A stretch of 64,000 nt of DNA from Perlucidibaca wandonensis. Lineage in GTDB: Bacteria > Pseudomonadota > Gammaproteobacteria > Pseudomonadales > Moraxellaceae. Positions 53,648-64,000 of this stretch are shown piece after piece. The position numbers were made by a program, and so were the translations under genes. The notes beneath the pieces were generated by a model. The model did not search any database. It was not told where the DNA came from and was given only the letters and a program-made list of their open reading frames with translations. The stretch's first letter is position 1; every line of letters begins with the position of its first letter. The stretch is taken from the NCBI RefSeq assembly GCF_042677145.1, contig NZ_JBHTIT010000001.1, positions 310,001-374,000 on the forward strand, in the 5' to 3' direction.

Positions 53648-54034
53648 ATGGCCGCTTTCCTGTCACAAGAATGGTTCGACAAAGTAGACGCATTGACCGC
53701 TGCTGCTGGCGATTTGAATATTCCTGCCGCTGTTGCAGGCATGGTGATGAACGTAACGGTAAACGGCGCGCCAGATGGCTCCGTAGACCTAGCACTGAAT
53801 GGCGGAAAGTTTGAGCGTGGCCACAATGCCAGCGCTGGCACCAAATTGATCCTGCCTGCTGACTTGCTGCGCAAAATCTTCTTAGAAGGTGATGCTGCTG
53901 CTGGCATGCAAGGCTTCATGACTGGTCAGATCAAAGTAGAGGGCGACATGAGCAAGCTCATGACTCTGCAATCTGCACGTCCAAGCGAAGAGCAGAAAAA
54001 TCTGTTCAAGCAAATTTTGGAACTGACAGCGTAA
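53648..54034 (+). CDS. SCP2 sterol-carrier-domain protein
   Basis: This 128-aa protein consists of one SCP2 domain: SVDLALNGGKFERGHN, then a hydrophobic lipid-binding part and FMTGQIKVEGDMSKLMTLQ at the end. It has a good ribosome-binding site (AGGAGA). Such stand-alone proteins bind acyl-CoA or other lipids in the cytosol. The function here is not known; nearby enoyl-CoA hydratase-like and MAPEG genes fit lipid metabolism. Confidence 0.85.
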   Translation: MAAFLSQEWFDKVDALTAAAGDLNIPAAVAGMVMNVTVNGAPDGSVDLALNGGKFERGHNASAGTKLILPADLLRKIFLEGDAAAGMQGFMTGQIKVEGDMSKLMTLQSARPSEEQKNLFKQILELTA

Positions 54035-54055
54035 GCTTCAGCTGCCAAAAATAAG

Positions 54056-54078
54056 AAGCCCGGCTAGCCGGGCTTTTT
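54056..54078 (+). terminator. Intrinsic terminator after the SCP2 gene
   Basis: The stem AAGCCCGGCTAGCCGGGCTT is followed by a run of T residues, a classical rho-independent terminator. It stands between convergent genes and may act for both strands because A residues precede the stem. Confidence 0.9.
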
Positions 54079-54129
54079 TACGCCTTAATAAAAGCAGCGC
54101 TACTAATCTCTCAGCAGCGCTTATCATGA

Positions 54130-54555
54130 TCAGTGAGCGGCGTAGAGCTGGTACAGCCAGAACACGATGATGCTCATTTGTGCGAGCCAGAGATTGCCAC
54201 GGATAAAGACCATGGTGGCATTGGTGTTGATCACATGCACCGCACTTTGTGCCACACGCAGGCCGATAAAGACCATGGCTAACTCATCAATCAGTGCTAG
54301 CTGACCCATTGCGTAGGCAATAAACACTACCGTGGCAAATACCGGTAGGTTCTCTATACAGTTCATGTGCGCGTGCTGAACACGAGTCACTATGGCGGGG
54401 TCGACATGGCTTGCTGCACCGCGAGTCCATGAATTGGCAGCGGCTTTAAAGCTCAGTACCAATGCCACGCGATAGCCAACATAGCCAAGCGCTAAAACAA
54501 CGGTGAGTGCGGTAAAACACAGAAGGGCGCAAATGGCCGGGGATAGGGGCGTCAT
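54130..54555 (-). CDS. MAPEG-family membrane protein
   Basis: This 141-aa protein has four helices of the MAPEG type (membrane-associated proteins in eicosanoid and glutathione metabolism). RVQHAHMNCIENLPVF contains the family core with E-N-x-P, and AQSAVHVINTN follows. Bacterial members may be glutathione transferases; the function is not proven. Confidence 0.85.
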   Translation of the reverse strand: MTPLSPAICALLCFTALTVVLALGYVGYRVALVLSFKAAANSWTRGAASHVDPAIVTRVQHAHMNCIENLPVFATVVFIAYAMGQLALIDELAMVFIGLRVAQSAVHVINTNATMVFIRGNLWLAQMSIIVFWLYQLYAAH

Positions 54556-54661
54556 AAAGACCTCGATTATTGAGTGCTGGCTTGATGCACAGCGACGCTT
54601 GGACTATAGCGCATAGACAGTCCGACAAAAGTTGTTTTTATCGTGCGATGAGCGGTAGTAC

Positions 54662-55447
54662 TTATTCATTAATGTCGTAAAGCTTGCGCCAAATGCTATG
54701 GCCGAGCTGATCAAATTCACGCACGGTTTGCACAAAGGCTTGGCGATCTTTGGCATTCACCAGCGGCTCAGGCAGCAAGGGATCGAAAATCACATGGCGA
54801 ATCGCTTGGCCGCCAAGCAAAAAGCATTCGCGTGCGGCCACCTCTGGGTCCAAGTCACTAGCGCGCGCCATCCATGCACGAAGTTGAATTTGCACGCTTT
54901 CATATTGCCGAGTCAGCGCCTCAATATCCCAGAGTTTCAGCATTTCTTTCTCACGCGCGGGCGCCCAATCATTTGCGCTAAAAACGCTGGCATCGCTTTC
55001 AAGGCCTAGGCTGTGCAGACGTTTGCGTACGGCATCAACATCCTTCTCGATATTATTGGGGCGTACGTGCAGGCCTTTGTCGAGTTCGCGGAAGCCGAGC
55101 ATTTGTAGGGCACGTTCGCGACGATTCAAGGCGGTGCGATCGCTACGGCCAAGGCCGGCGGAAAACACCACCAGCCAATCTTTTTGCCATGGTCGTAGGC
55201 GTTGTTCAGCCTGTCGCCAAGTCGCGATGTCGCCAGCAAGGTCGCGCGCAGCGGTGGCTAGGCGGTAGCTACCTCGGCCTGCGCCTTCAATTAGACCTTC
55301 TGCAGATAAGCGTACCAAAGCCACACGCACGGAGTTTTCGGAAATATCGAAGGTGCGACAGGCTAAAATAGCTTCGCGTGCACTAAGCACATGGGCGTCG
55401 CTAGCAAGCATGACATCGAGAATTAAATGGCGGGCATTGAGTTTCAT
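54662..55447 (-). CDS. PaaX-type transcriptional regulator
   Basis: This 261-aa protein has an N-terminal winged helix (ENSVRVALVRLSAEGLIEGA), a central domain with WLVVFSAGLGRSDRTALNRR and a C-terminal PaaX domain (ARECFLLGGQAIRHVIFDPL). PaaX represses phenylacetate catabolism in response to phenylacetyl-CoA. No paa genes are in this window. It is divergent from the enoyl-CoA hydratase-like gene, its most likely local target. Confidence 0.82.
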   Translation of the reverse strand: MKLNARHLILDVMLASDAHVLSAREAILACRTFDISENSVRVALVRLSAEGLIEGAGRGSYRLATAARDLAGDIATWRQAEQRLRPWQKDWLVVFSAGLGRSDRTALNRRERALQMLGFRELDKGLHVRPNNIEKDVDAVRKRLHSLGLESDASVFSANDWAPAREKEMLKLWDIEALTRQYESVQIQLRAWMARASDLDPEVAARECFLLGGQAIRHVIFDPLLPEPLVNAKDRQAFVQTVREFDQLGHSIWRKLYDINE

Positions 55448-55571
55448 AGTAATAATTTCGGGTCTTGGCGGGCGCTGGGCACTAAGGCGCCAATGATGGC
55501 GAAGCGTTTAGCTTGTGACAAGCGGGTAGCTCTCTGGGTATGCTGTGTTTTTTCCGATGGTGAGCCGTATT

Positions 55572-56243
55572 ATGTCGTGGATGAATTTAAGCCGTGAAGG
55601 CGATGTCTGGCTGATGACCTTGTGTCATGGCGATAACCGCTTTAATAACGAGTCGATGGCAGCGTGGAATGAAGCGCTAGACACCATCGAAGCCACTGAA
55701 GGCAATGCCGCCTTGGTAATTACTGCCGATGATCCTAAGTTTTTTAGCAATGGCATCGATATTGAGCCAATTTTAGCGACTCATGGCTTTCCCTACTTTC
55801 TCAATGATTTTGCCCCGCGCTTAGAGGCACTGTTCTTGCGTGTTGCACGCTTTCCCATGCCAGTAGCATTCGCGCTCAATGGCCACACCTATGCGGGCGG
55901 CGCCATTATGGCTTCTGCGGGTGATATTCGCTTTATGCGCGCTGATCGTGGCCGTTTCTGCTTCCCTGAAGTCAATATCAAAGTGCCTTTCACTCCATTG
56001 ATGACCGAAGTCGTGCGCCTATTACCAAATAGCGCAGGCGCCTGGGAAATGATGAGCACTGGTGTGGCCTGGGGTGGTGAAGAGGCCGTGGCTAAAGGCG
56101 TGATTGAGCATGCTCTGAGCGCGGAGGCTTTGTTGCCAACAGCAATGGCATGGGCGACTGAAATGGCGAAGAAAGATCGCGCCACGTATACGCTGATTAA
56201 GCGTCGCTTCCGTGTTGCGCTGGATGTGTATTTGTCGAAGTAA
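55572..56243 (+). CDS. Enoyl-CoA hydratase/isomerase family protein
   Basis: This crotonase-fold protein is about 223 aa, short for the family. The CoA oxyanion motif DDPKFFSNGIDIEP and the region NGHTYAGGAIMASAGDIRFM are present. It resembles Delta3-Delta2-enoyl-CoA isomerases more than hydratases, because only one acidic residue (E in FPEVNIKVPF) is positioned for catalysis. I start at the ATG at 55572, after an upstream open stretch with two further Met codons. Confidence 0.85.
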   Translation: MSWMNLSREGDVWLMTLCHGDNRFNNESMAAWNEALDTIEATEGNAALVITADDPKFFSNGIDIEPILATHGFPYFLNDFAPRLEALFLRVARFPMPVAFALNGHTYAGGAIMASAGDIRFMRADRGRFCFPEVNIKVPFTPLMTEVVRLLPNSAGAWEMMSTGVAWGGEEAVAKGVIEHALSAEALLPTAMAWATEMAKKDRATYTLIKRRFRVALDVYLSK

Positions 56244-56257
56244 ATTTACAGGCAAAA

Positions 56258-56290
56258 AGAAGCCCCTAAGTTAGGGGCTTCTTCGTTTTT
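56258..56290. terminator. Bidirectional terminator between convergent genes
   Basis: The inverted repeat AGAAGCCCCTAA/TTAGGGGCTTCT is followed by TCGTTTTT on the plus strand and preceded by an A run, giving a T run for the minus strand. It serves the hydratase-like gene and the lipoprotein gene, which converge here. Confidence 0.88.
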
Positions 56291-56306
56291 GTGACGCTAT
56301 TGCTTA

Positions 56307-57344
56307 CTAACCACAGTTCACACCAAGTAGACCAAGCACGAGTGGGCCGAGTACTGGTAGTGCGCATAGAGGTGCTGCCTGATCCAGTGGCAACATGTCT
56401 AAGGGTAGGCTATCCAGTGGGCTACCACCTGTTCCGCCATCACCGCAGCTGCCGCCTGTTGCTGCAACTAGCTGTGGTCCAATTACTGGAATGGCACAAA
56501 GCGCTGTAGCGTCAGGTAAGCCTGAGCCATCTGCAGGCGCATCGCTGCAACTACCGCCTGCTGCACCAACCAATGCTGGGCCAACACCAGGAATTATGCA
56601 GAGCTGTTCAGGTGAGATGGGTGAGTCGCTACCGCTACCGCTGTCACACGATTGGCCAGCGCCTTCAACTAGTGCTGGGCCTATGACTGGGATAGCACAC
56701 AGTGCTGCAAGCTGCTCAGCTCCGGGGATTGCAGGAATTGCTGTGCCACCACCAGAGCCAGTGCATGTTCCGCCTGCACCTTCTACGAGGGTTGGGCCAA
56801 GTGTTGGGATAGCGCAAAGTGCTGCTAACTGCTCAACGCCAGGAATGGAGCCGCCACCAGTACATGCACCACCTGCGCCGCCAACTAGTGCTGGGCCAAC
56901 ACCGGGGATGGCACAGAGCTGTTCAAGTGAAATTGGGGAGTCGCCGCCAGCGCCTGCTTCACACGTGCCACCGGCACCTTCTACTAATGCTGGGCCAATA
57001 GCTGGAATAGCGCATAAAGCTGCTAGTTGTTCTACACCAGGGAGTCCACCGTCTGTGCCACCAGTGCCTTCGCCACAAGTGCCGCCAGAACCTTCAACAA
57101 TGGCTGGGCCTAGGGTTGGGATGGCACATAGTGCTGCTAATGGGCTTTCACCACCAGTGCCACCACCAGTGCCACCACCAGTGCCACCACCAGTGCCACC
57201 ACCAGTGCCACCACCAGTGCCACCACCAGTGCCACCACCAGATTCTTCATTACTTAGGGTGCCGAAGCTTTCTTCGGTGCCACAGGCTGTCAGCGCTAAG
57301 CTTGCCGCGCATAGCGCGATGAGCGAGATTTTTTTTATGTTCAT
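56307..57344 (-). CDS. Putative surface lipoprotein with eight Cys-paired repeats
   Basis: This 345-aa protein starts with a lipoprotein signal (LIALCAASLALTAC; lipidated Cys21). A (Gly-Gly-Gly-Thr)7 linker follows. The rest is made of eight units of the type LCAIPTLGPALVEGAGGTC, each about 20 residues with a Cys near the start and one at the end, joined by Gly/Ser-rich spacers of varying length. The last unit (ALPVLGPLVLGLLGVNC) ends the protein. Each unit may close as its own disulfide loop. I know no family for it. The plus-strand frame of the same region is only a shadow. Confidence 0.82.
   Translation of the reverse strand: MNIKKISLIALCAASLALTACGTEESFGTLSNEESGGGTGGGTGGGTGGGTGGGTGGGTGGGTGGESPLAALCAIPTLGPAIVEGSGGTCGEGTGGTDGGLPGVEQLAALCAIPAIGPALVEGAGGTCEAGAGGDSPISLEQLCAIPGVGPALVGGAGGACTGGGSIPGVEQLAALCAIPTLGPTLVEGAGGTCTGSGGGTAIPAIPGAEQLAALCAIPVIGPALVEGAGQSCDSGSGSDSPISPEQLCIIPGVGPALVGAAGGSCSDAPADGSGLPDATALCAIPVIGPQLVAATGGSCGDGGTGGSPLDSLPLDMLPLDQAAPLCALPVLGPLVLGLLGVNCG
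57151..57240 (-). repeat. Perfect 12-bp minisatellite inside the lipoprotein gene
   Basis: The unit CCACCAGTGCCA (plus strand) is repeated 7.5 times without a single mismatch. It encodes Gly-Gly-Gly-Thr units, so changes in copy number keep the frame and alter only linker length. The perfect identity points to recent slippage expansion. Confidence 0.95.
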
Positions 57345-57563
57345 GAGGTGCCCTGTTTTGTAGTTATTGTTTCACCAGAGGAACTTATCATTATGAGATG
57401 ACGTTGTCAGCCAAGATAAGTCAAGTTCTTGTATGTAACGCTAAATCAAATTTAGCTGACATTATGTATAGATAGTGTAACAATTTTGACTCTGAAGGCA
57501 GCAATAGTCATAAAAATGCCTAATGTCGGCTTTTTTGCCTATTGCTTGTGATCCAAAAGACTT

Positions 57564-57692
57564 TCACTGTATGCAGGTGACGTCCAACCATCGCCGGAAA
57601 AGGCTGGCGATTTTCTGCGTCAACGGTAGGGTGCGGGTATCGGCCTCAGCGTGGTTTAACCAACGACCCATGGCCAGTAAGCCTTCGGTGGA
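57564..57692 (-). pseudogene. Possible decayed 3' end of a coding sequence
   Basis: One minus-strand frame reads 42 codons (EGLLAMGRWLNHAEA and IASLFRRWLDV) to a TGA, directly after an in-frame stop. A second frame upstream looks protein-like too (GFADIAHDAFHS), suggesting a frameshifted remnant. The G+C content is higher than the surrounding spacer. I cannot name the family; a regulator C-terminus is only a guess. Confidence 0.3.
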
Positions 57693-58104
57693 TTAGGCGA
57701 TCACGCATTGCCTATGAATGGAAAGCATCATGGGCAATGTCGGCAAAACCTTTATTGAGCTTTTTTTATTTTCGCGTAGTTGTACCGGGTTTGGATTTAA
57801 CATTTGGCCATATAAGGCTGAGTGTTGTGAGGCTAGCTACCGCTAGATGGAATGACTTCTATTAAAGCGTCGCCAGCGCTAATTAAATCGGCACGATTTT
57901 ATAACACGCGCATATGCGAGCTCGTTGCCTTGGTGTAGATGAGGCTTGGCGATGATGTGATTTGTTATTTCTGTTGTGACTTGTATTAGTATTGTTCTTG
58001 TCCTATTGCAATGCAATGCAGTGGTGTTTTTTATATAAATGAAGTTTCTCAAATCCCAGAAGCAAAAAACCCGCATCGCACAAGGCTTTGCAGGTTTTAA
58101 TGTT

Positions 58105-58149
58105 TGGTGGGCGATACTGGGATCGAACCAGTGACCCCCCGTGTGAAAG
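58105..58149 (-). pseudogene. 3' fragment of a tRNA, probably tRNA-Glu(UUC): integration scar
   Basis: Read on the minus strand, the fragment contains an anticodon loop CTTTCAC, the 3' anticodon stem ACGGG, variable loop GGGTC, a perfect T arm (ACTGG, TTCGATC, CCAGT), acceptor strand ATCGCCC, discriminator A and CCA. The bases before the loop (a run of T) cannot pair with ACGGG, and no D arm or 5' acceptor strand follows. So exactly the 3' part remains. This is the usual attachment-site remnant left when an element integrates into a tRNA gene. The isotype is inferred from the loop. Confidence 0.82.
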
Positions 58150-58198
58150 AAAAACACACTACCGTCACAAATAACCTGATTCTACATTAAAGCACTCA

Positions 58199-58231
58199 AA
58201 AGCCCTGTATTTGTTAGCTCTTACGGGCTTT
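58199..58231 (+). terminator. Terminator-like hairpin at the element edge
   Basis: AAAGCCC pairs with GGGCTTT, extended by GTA/TAC after a one-base bulge, and is followed by AGGTATTTTT. It may insulate the element operon from outside transcription. Confidence 0.6.
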
Positions 58232-58289
58232 AGGTATTTTTAATCGCGCACACAATGTGCTTTTAGGTGTTTTTATGGTTGTGGTTTTT

Positions 58290-58360
58290 GTCACTACGAT
58301 GTCACAAAAAATGTGACATCGTGACACTATTTTGTGACCCCTACTTGGTTTTTTTGTGAC
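58290..58360. repeat. Cluster of GTCAC/GTGAC motifs upstream of the recombinase operon
   Basis: Six copies occur in 71 bp: GTCAC at 58290 and 58301, GTGAC at 58313, 58321, 58334 and 58356. A further GTCAC is at 58164. Copies two and three form a perfect 10-bp inverted repeat, CGATGTCACA/TGTGACATCG, with a five-base spacer. Such an arrangement suits recombinase arm sites or an operator for the small basic protein encoded next. Seen directly; the role is inferred. Confidence 0.75.
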
Positions 58361-58408
58361 TACGTGCGATAAAAACACTACTAAGCATTGCTATGTAGGT
58401 GGCGCAAG

Positions 58409-59009
58409 GTGGATGCCCAAGCAGCCTTTCAAAAAATAGCTATTCAATCCCGGTCAATGCCGACTGACCGATTGGCTGAGTCATGGCTTGGCTTCAGCAA
58501 AAGCGATGATTGTTTAATAACTTATTCGGCTGAAGAGGCATTTATTCAGCCTCCTGATAATCCTCCAATTCAAGACCTCCAGGGTGTCGAGTTTGTATCG
58601 GGAAATTATCTTAAATCCCTGTTGGTTGAAGACATAGATGAGGCTGATTGCGAGTTAGAACCTGCAGGTAATCTTTCCGACATTGTTCTGTTGCGACCAA
58701 TTCTTCTAGTCAAGCAACCAAACCCTGTCATTACTGGCGATATTCGCCATTCGACTTTGCTTATTAGAAAGCTAAATCCTGAGCGTTTGTATCCTGTCGT
58801 TTGGGTGAATCGGCTTGTGAGTAACATCACTGTGGAAAGTACGGCGAAGAGTCAAAAAGCATCAAAGCCAACTAAAGCATCACAATTACCAATCCCTAAA
58901 AAAGCCCTATCAAAGGGTGATATTTCTAGAAGAGAGGCTGAGTCCCTTGGTATCTCTCCAGCCGCATTGCGTAAACGAAAAAGTCGTGAGCGGTTGAGGA
59001 GATTGGCAA

Positions 59010-59023
<14 letters not shown>
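58409..59023 (+). CDS. Small basic protein of the recombinase trio, possible HTH
   Basis: This product of about 205 aa has no family that I recognise. The N-terminal two thirds look like a compact mixed fold with AEEAFIQPPDNPPI and DIVLLRPILLVKQ. A Lys/Ala/Ser linker follows, then a strongly basic C-terminus, DISRREAESLGISPAALRKR, that could be a helix-turn-helix. I start at the GTG at 58409 because AGGTGG lies seven bases upstream; a TTG at 58388 is also open. Its end overlaps the next start by 14 bp. It may be an excisionase-like or regulatory partner. Confidence 0.7.
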
Positions 59024-61608
<2,585 letters not shown>

Positions 61609-61625
<17 letters not shown>

Positions 61626-64000
61626 GCAACTTTTAGCTTCACGTTTTTCACAGTGGCCTAACAGGTTGAGTTCATTCCTTAATGAATCAACTGAGACTCA
61701 ACAATGGTTGCTGCAGTGTGTCTTAGAAGCGCATGCGAAAGCGGAAACAACAGGTGCAATCCAACCATTGTATTTGGCAACAGCGAATAAAAATGGCGCT
61801 GTGATTGCGCTGCGCGAAATTCTTAAGGTCATGGGCAGTAGCGATGAACTTTTTAAACATCGCATAGAGTTGCAAACAGTCGTAAGACGCTACTTGTCGA
61901 CCTGTGGCTTTGCACGAGCGAATGAGCTGCTTGTGAGCAATGCTGGCGCTGAGACTGCGGTGTTGGATGAGCCTGAGTTGTCACCCTTTAGTTATCACCA
62001 AATTGCCCTGAGTCAGCATGCGCTTGTCGAGGAGTTAAATAGCATCTATCTCGCTAAAGCGAAGCCATTTACCGAAGACGAGGTATTTGGTGGTGTCATT
62101 TTTTGCCTGATGACCCGAGACGGGGTGTTATCGCTTCCTGAATTAAGACAAGTACTTGTTGAGCTGCAGTCAGGTCGTTTGGCTCGACTTGGAAAGCTTT
62201 TTTATGTGTGCGGACCGATTGGAAAAGGCGGCCAGCAATTCCGGCGACTATTTTTAAGTCCCTTAACACTTGCCTTTATATTTCGGTGGCTAACCTTGCA
62301 ACCAGCCCAAGAGTTCTCAGTCACTACGATCAATGTTGGCATTGACGCGCTTGCCTCCAGACTGTCTCAGCACGCAGATATCACGTGGAGAAAGTTTAAA
62401 GGGCTTCAGAATGCGGCGATCAGATATTTGAGGCTTCAAGATAATACGCCTCAACACGTTGTTGATTTCATGACCGGTGAGATCTCCAGTACCTCTCTAT
62501 CAGAGAGCTGCTGGACTAGATTGTTTGATTTTCAACCCGACCTTCGTATGTTGGTTCACGAAGAGGAGGCCAGAGAACTGCGTCGGCGGGAGATCGAAAA
62601 GCCCAAAATTGTGCGCCCGGGATTTGTGCAAGAGATATGCCGTTCACTGGCTGAAAAACCTCAGGAAAAAGCAAAGAAACATACGCTTTTCATGTTGGCC
62701 CCCATCATTAATCGTGACACCACCCAGCCTGAGTTGTTGGTCCAATTGGCGGAGTTTGTTGATTGGATGTTACGGGTAGTTGGTCTTGAGAGCAGCACAA
62801 CCAAGATGCACTTGGAGAACTTATCTCAGGTGTTGTTTCCGATGGTATCGAGCTTAAGCCACCGTATCGATAACCCTGACACTTGGGAGTCCATGGTTGA
62901 AAATATGCTCGGTGATGAGACGCGCTATTCCAAGGCCATCGACGCGGTATCGAAGTTTTCGGATTTTTTGACGCGCACCGAAGGGGAGCAGTTCGCATCT
63001 GCTGGTTTTTCAGCAGCAGCTCTCGTCAACGCTAACATCATCACGATGGAGCAGAAGGATCTGGTGGTCTCTCGCATCAGATTAAAGTTGCAGTCTTCCG
63101 ATCCATTAATGGCAGATGTCGCTTGTTACTTGGTTGAGTTGGCATTTGGTTTGGGTGCGCGCCGATGGGAGCTGCTAGGACTTCATTTTTCTGACGTCTT
63201 GGGCCCACTGGAGGCAATGATTAGGTTTGTGAAAAACTTAAGCAGAGCTCTAAAAACAGATGCCTCTACTCGGCAGCTAACTCTTCAGCATCTATTGGAC
63301 GAGCCTTTTTTTAAAGATTGGCAGCAGTTTTCAACTTGCCAGCCAGCTGAGGACAAAAATACCAATATCCTCGAGGCGAGAGGGTTCGATATTAAAAGTG
63401 CTGAGAGCAAGATGTTTTCTGTGATCTCAGCGAGCTTGAAAGAGGTGGCCGGCTTAGCCGATGTCAGTTTTCATAGCCTGCGCCACAGCGCTGCTTGTCG
63501 ATTTATGCTGTCTTTACACTGGGAATTTGTGAGCTTTCTTGAAATTGAAGGAAGTCGATATTTCGATCAAATCGAAAAAGAGTCTCTTGCAATCGAGAAA
63601 GCTTTGTTAAGAAAAAATACGCAGAACTTTTTGGAGCACAAAACAGTCAGCGCGTTTCTAGGTCATTTGAGCTATCGCACCACGGCAGCACATTATTTTC
63701 ATTTTTACTGCCTCCTGCGCTCTAGCTACCTGATGCTCACTAATATGGCTAGCTTATTAAAAGATGAGTCACATTATTTGGTGGCGGTAACGGAAGTGCC
63801 ATTCGATTTGCCAAATGATGAGCACATCACAGTTCAGCTTGATTTTTGTATAAAGGAAATGAGTGTTCCTGTGATCTCGATTACTACGCCATCTCAGCAG
63901 CCGACTAATTTGGTACTGGCAACTGACGGTGAGGAGATCAAGAAGCTGTTGATACGTGTGTCGGATATCTTGTTGCTTAGAACGGTGGCGGCCAAACAAA
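61609..64000 (+). CDS. Tyrosine recombinase (integrase), 3' end beyond window
   Basis: I read this frame line by line: it runs from the ATG at 61609 (inside the end of the previous gene) to the window edge without a stop, at least 797 aa. The C-terminal half carries an almost canonical tyrosine-recombinase site: R518 in GARRWELLGL (box I), H622-x2-R625-H626 in FHSLRHSAA (box II), L684-G685-H686 in FLGHLSYRTT, and Y696 in AAHYFHF. Tyr696 is ten residues after His686, one more than in XerD-type enzymes. The roughly 500-residue N-terminal part is far longer than in phage integrases and unlike any core-binding domain I know. Confidence 0.88.

Larger units (their letters stand above)
57345..58387. 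other. Gene-poor junction region left of the integrated element
   Basis: About 1 kb without a gene that I can support. From left to right it holds the promoter side of the lipoprotein gene, AT-rich spacer, a decayed coding remnant (57564-57692), more AT-rich spacer, a tRNA 3' fragment (58105-58149), a terminator-like hairpin (58199-58231) and the GTCAC/GTGAC motif cluster (58290-58360) in front of the recombinase operon. Confidence 0.8.

Noticed and set aside
57151..57240. CRISPR-like array
   Set aside because: The 12-bp units are contiguous with no spacers and lie inside a coding gene.
56395..57363. A 322-codon plus-strand frame, rich in Pro and Ser
   Set aside because: It is the complement of the Gly-rich lipoprotein repeats. 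The minus strand has the signal peptide, lipobox and start context, and the plus frame has none of these.
58105..58200. A complete tRNA gene
   Set aside because: The bases 5' of the anticodon loop cannot form the anticodon stem, D arm or acceptor strand.

Overview
The window looks like chromosomal DNA of a free-living, respiring gammaproteobacterium, followed by the left end of an integrated genetic element. The assignment rests on the gene set: NasST-controlled nitrate assimilation, cbb3 oxidase with ccoGHIS, glnK-amtB, an OsmC-YcaO fusion, an RND pump and FabH. A marine Cellvibrionales-type relative is possible, but I cannot fix the genus by reading alone.

Layout. 1-4574 (minus) is a compact molybdenum-cofactor operon, mobA-moaC-moaD-moaE-moaB-moeA-moaA, running off the left edge. 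Divergent from it, 4662-17834 (plus) is a complete nitrate-assimilation locus: sensor/antiterminator nasS-nasT, an ABC nitrate importer, nitrite reductase nirBD, a flavoprotein, the molybdopterin nitrate reductase nasA and an outer-membrane porin. The Moco operon supplies the cofactor for NasA. Two sigma-54 promoter matches (4611-4627 and 6559-6575) are visible. Between the second promoter and the importer gene lies a textbook ANTAR leader: two hexaloop hairpins, the second overlapping an intrinsic terminator.

17917-27161 holds PhzF-like, FabH and OsmC-YcaO genes. It then has two lipid-modification divergons, each an AraC regulator opposite a membrane di-iron oxygenase (hydroxylase or desaturase). 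27169-32162 is a TetR-controlled RND efflux pair. 32211-43594 (minus) contains a four-repeat membrane protein, a quinone oxidoreductase, two transporters, ackA-pta, sodC, a DNA glycosylase, a lipase-like hydrolase and a SafE-like protein with a Met/His tail. 43587-51438 (minus) is the cbb3 oxidase operon ccoNOQP and its assembly set ccoGHIS. 51840-53511 is glnK-amtB. 53648-56243 contains SCP2, MAPEG, PaaX-type and enoyl-CoA hydratase-family genes. 56307-57344 encodes a lipoprotein built from eight Cys-paired repeats and a perfect 12-bp minisatellite.

57345-58387 is almost gene-free. It contains the 3' part of a tRNA (58105-58149, anticodon loop consistent with Glu-UUC) that stops abruptly inside the anticodon arm, as at an integration junction. 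Directly after it come iterated GTCAC/GTGAC motifs. Then follows an overlapping three-gene operon: a small basic protein, an 871-aa protein with a degenerate tyrosine-recombinase fold and a (Asp-Thr)13 tract, and an open reading frame of at least 797 aa with a nearly canonical tyrosine-recombinase site. This is the best candidate for an under-described system in the window; its cargo and other end lie beyond base 64000.
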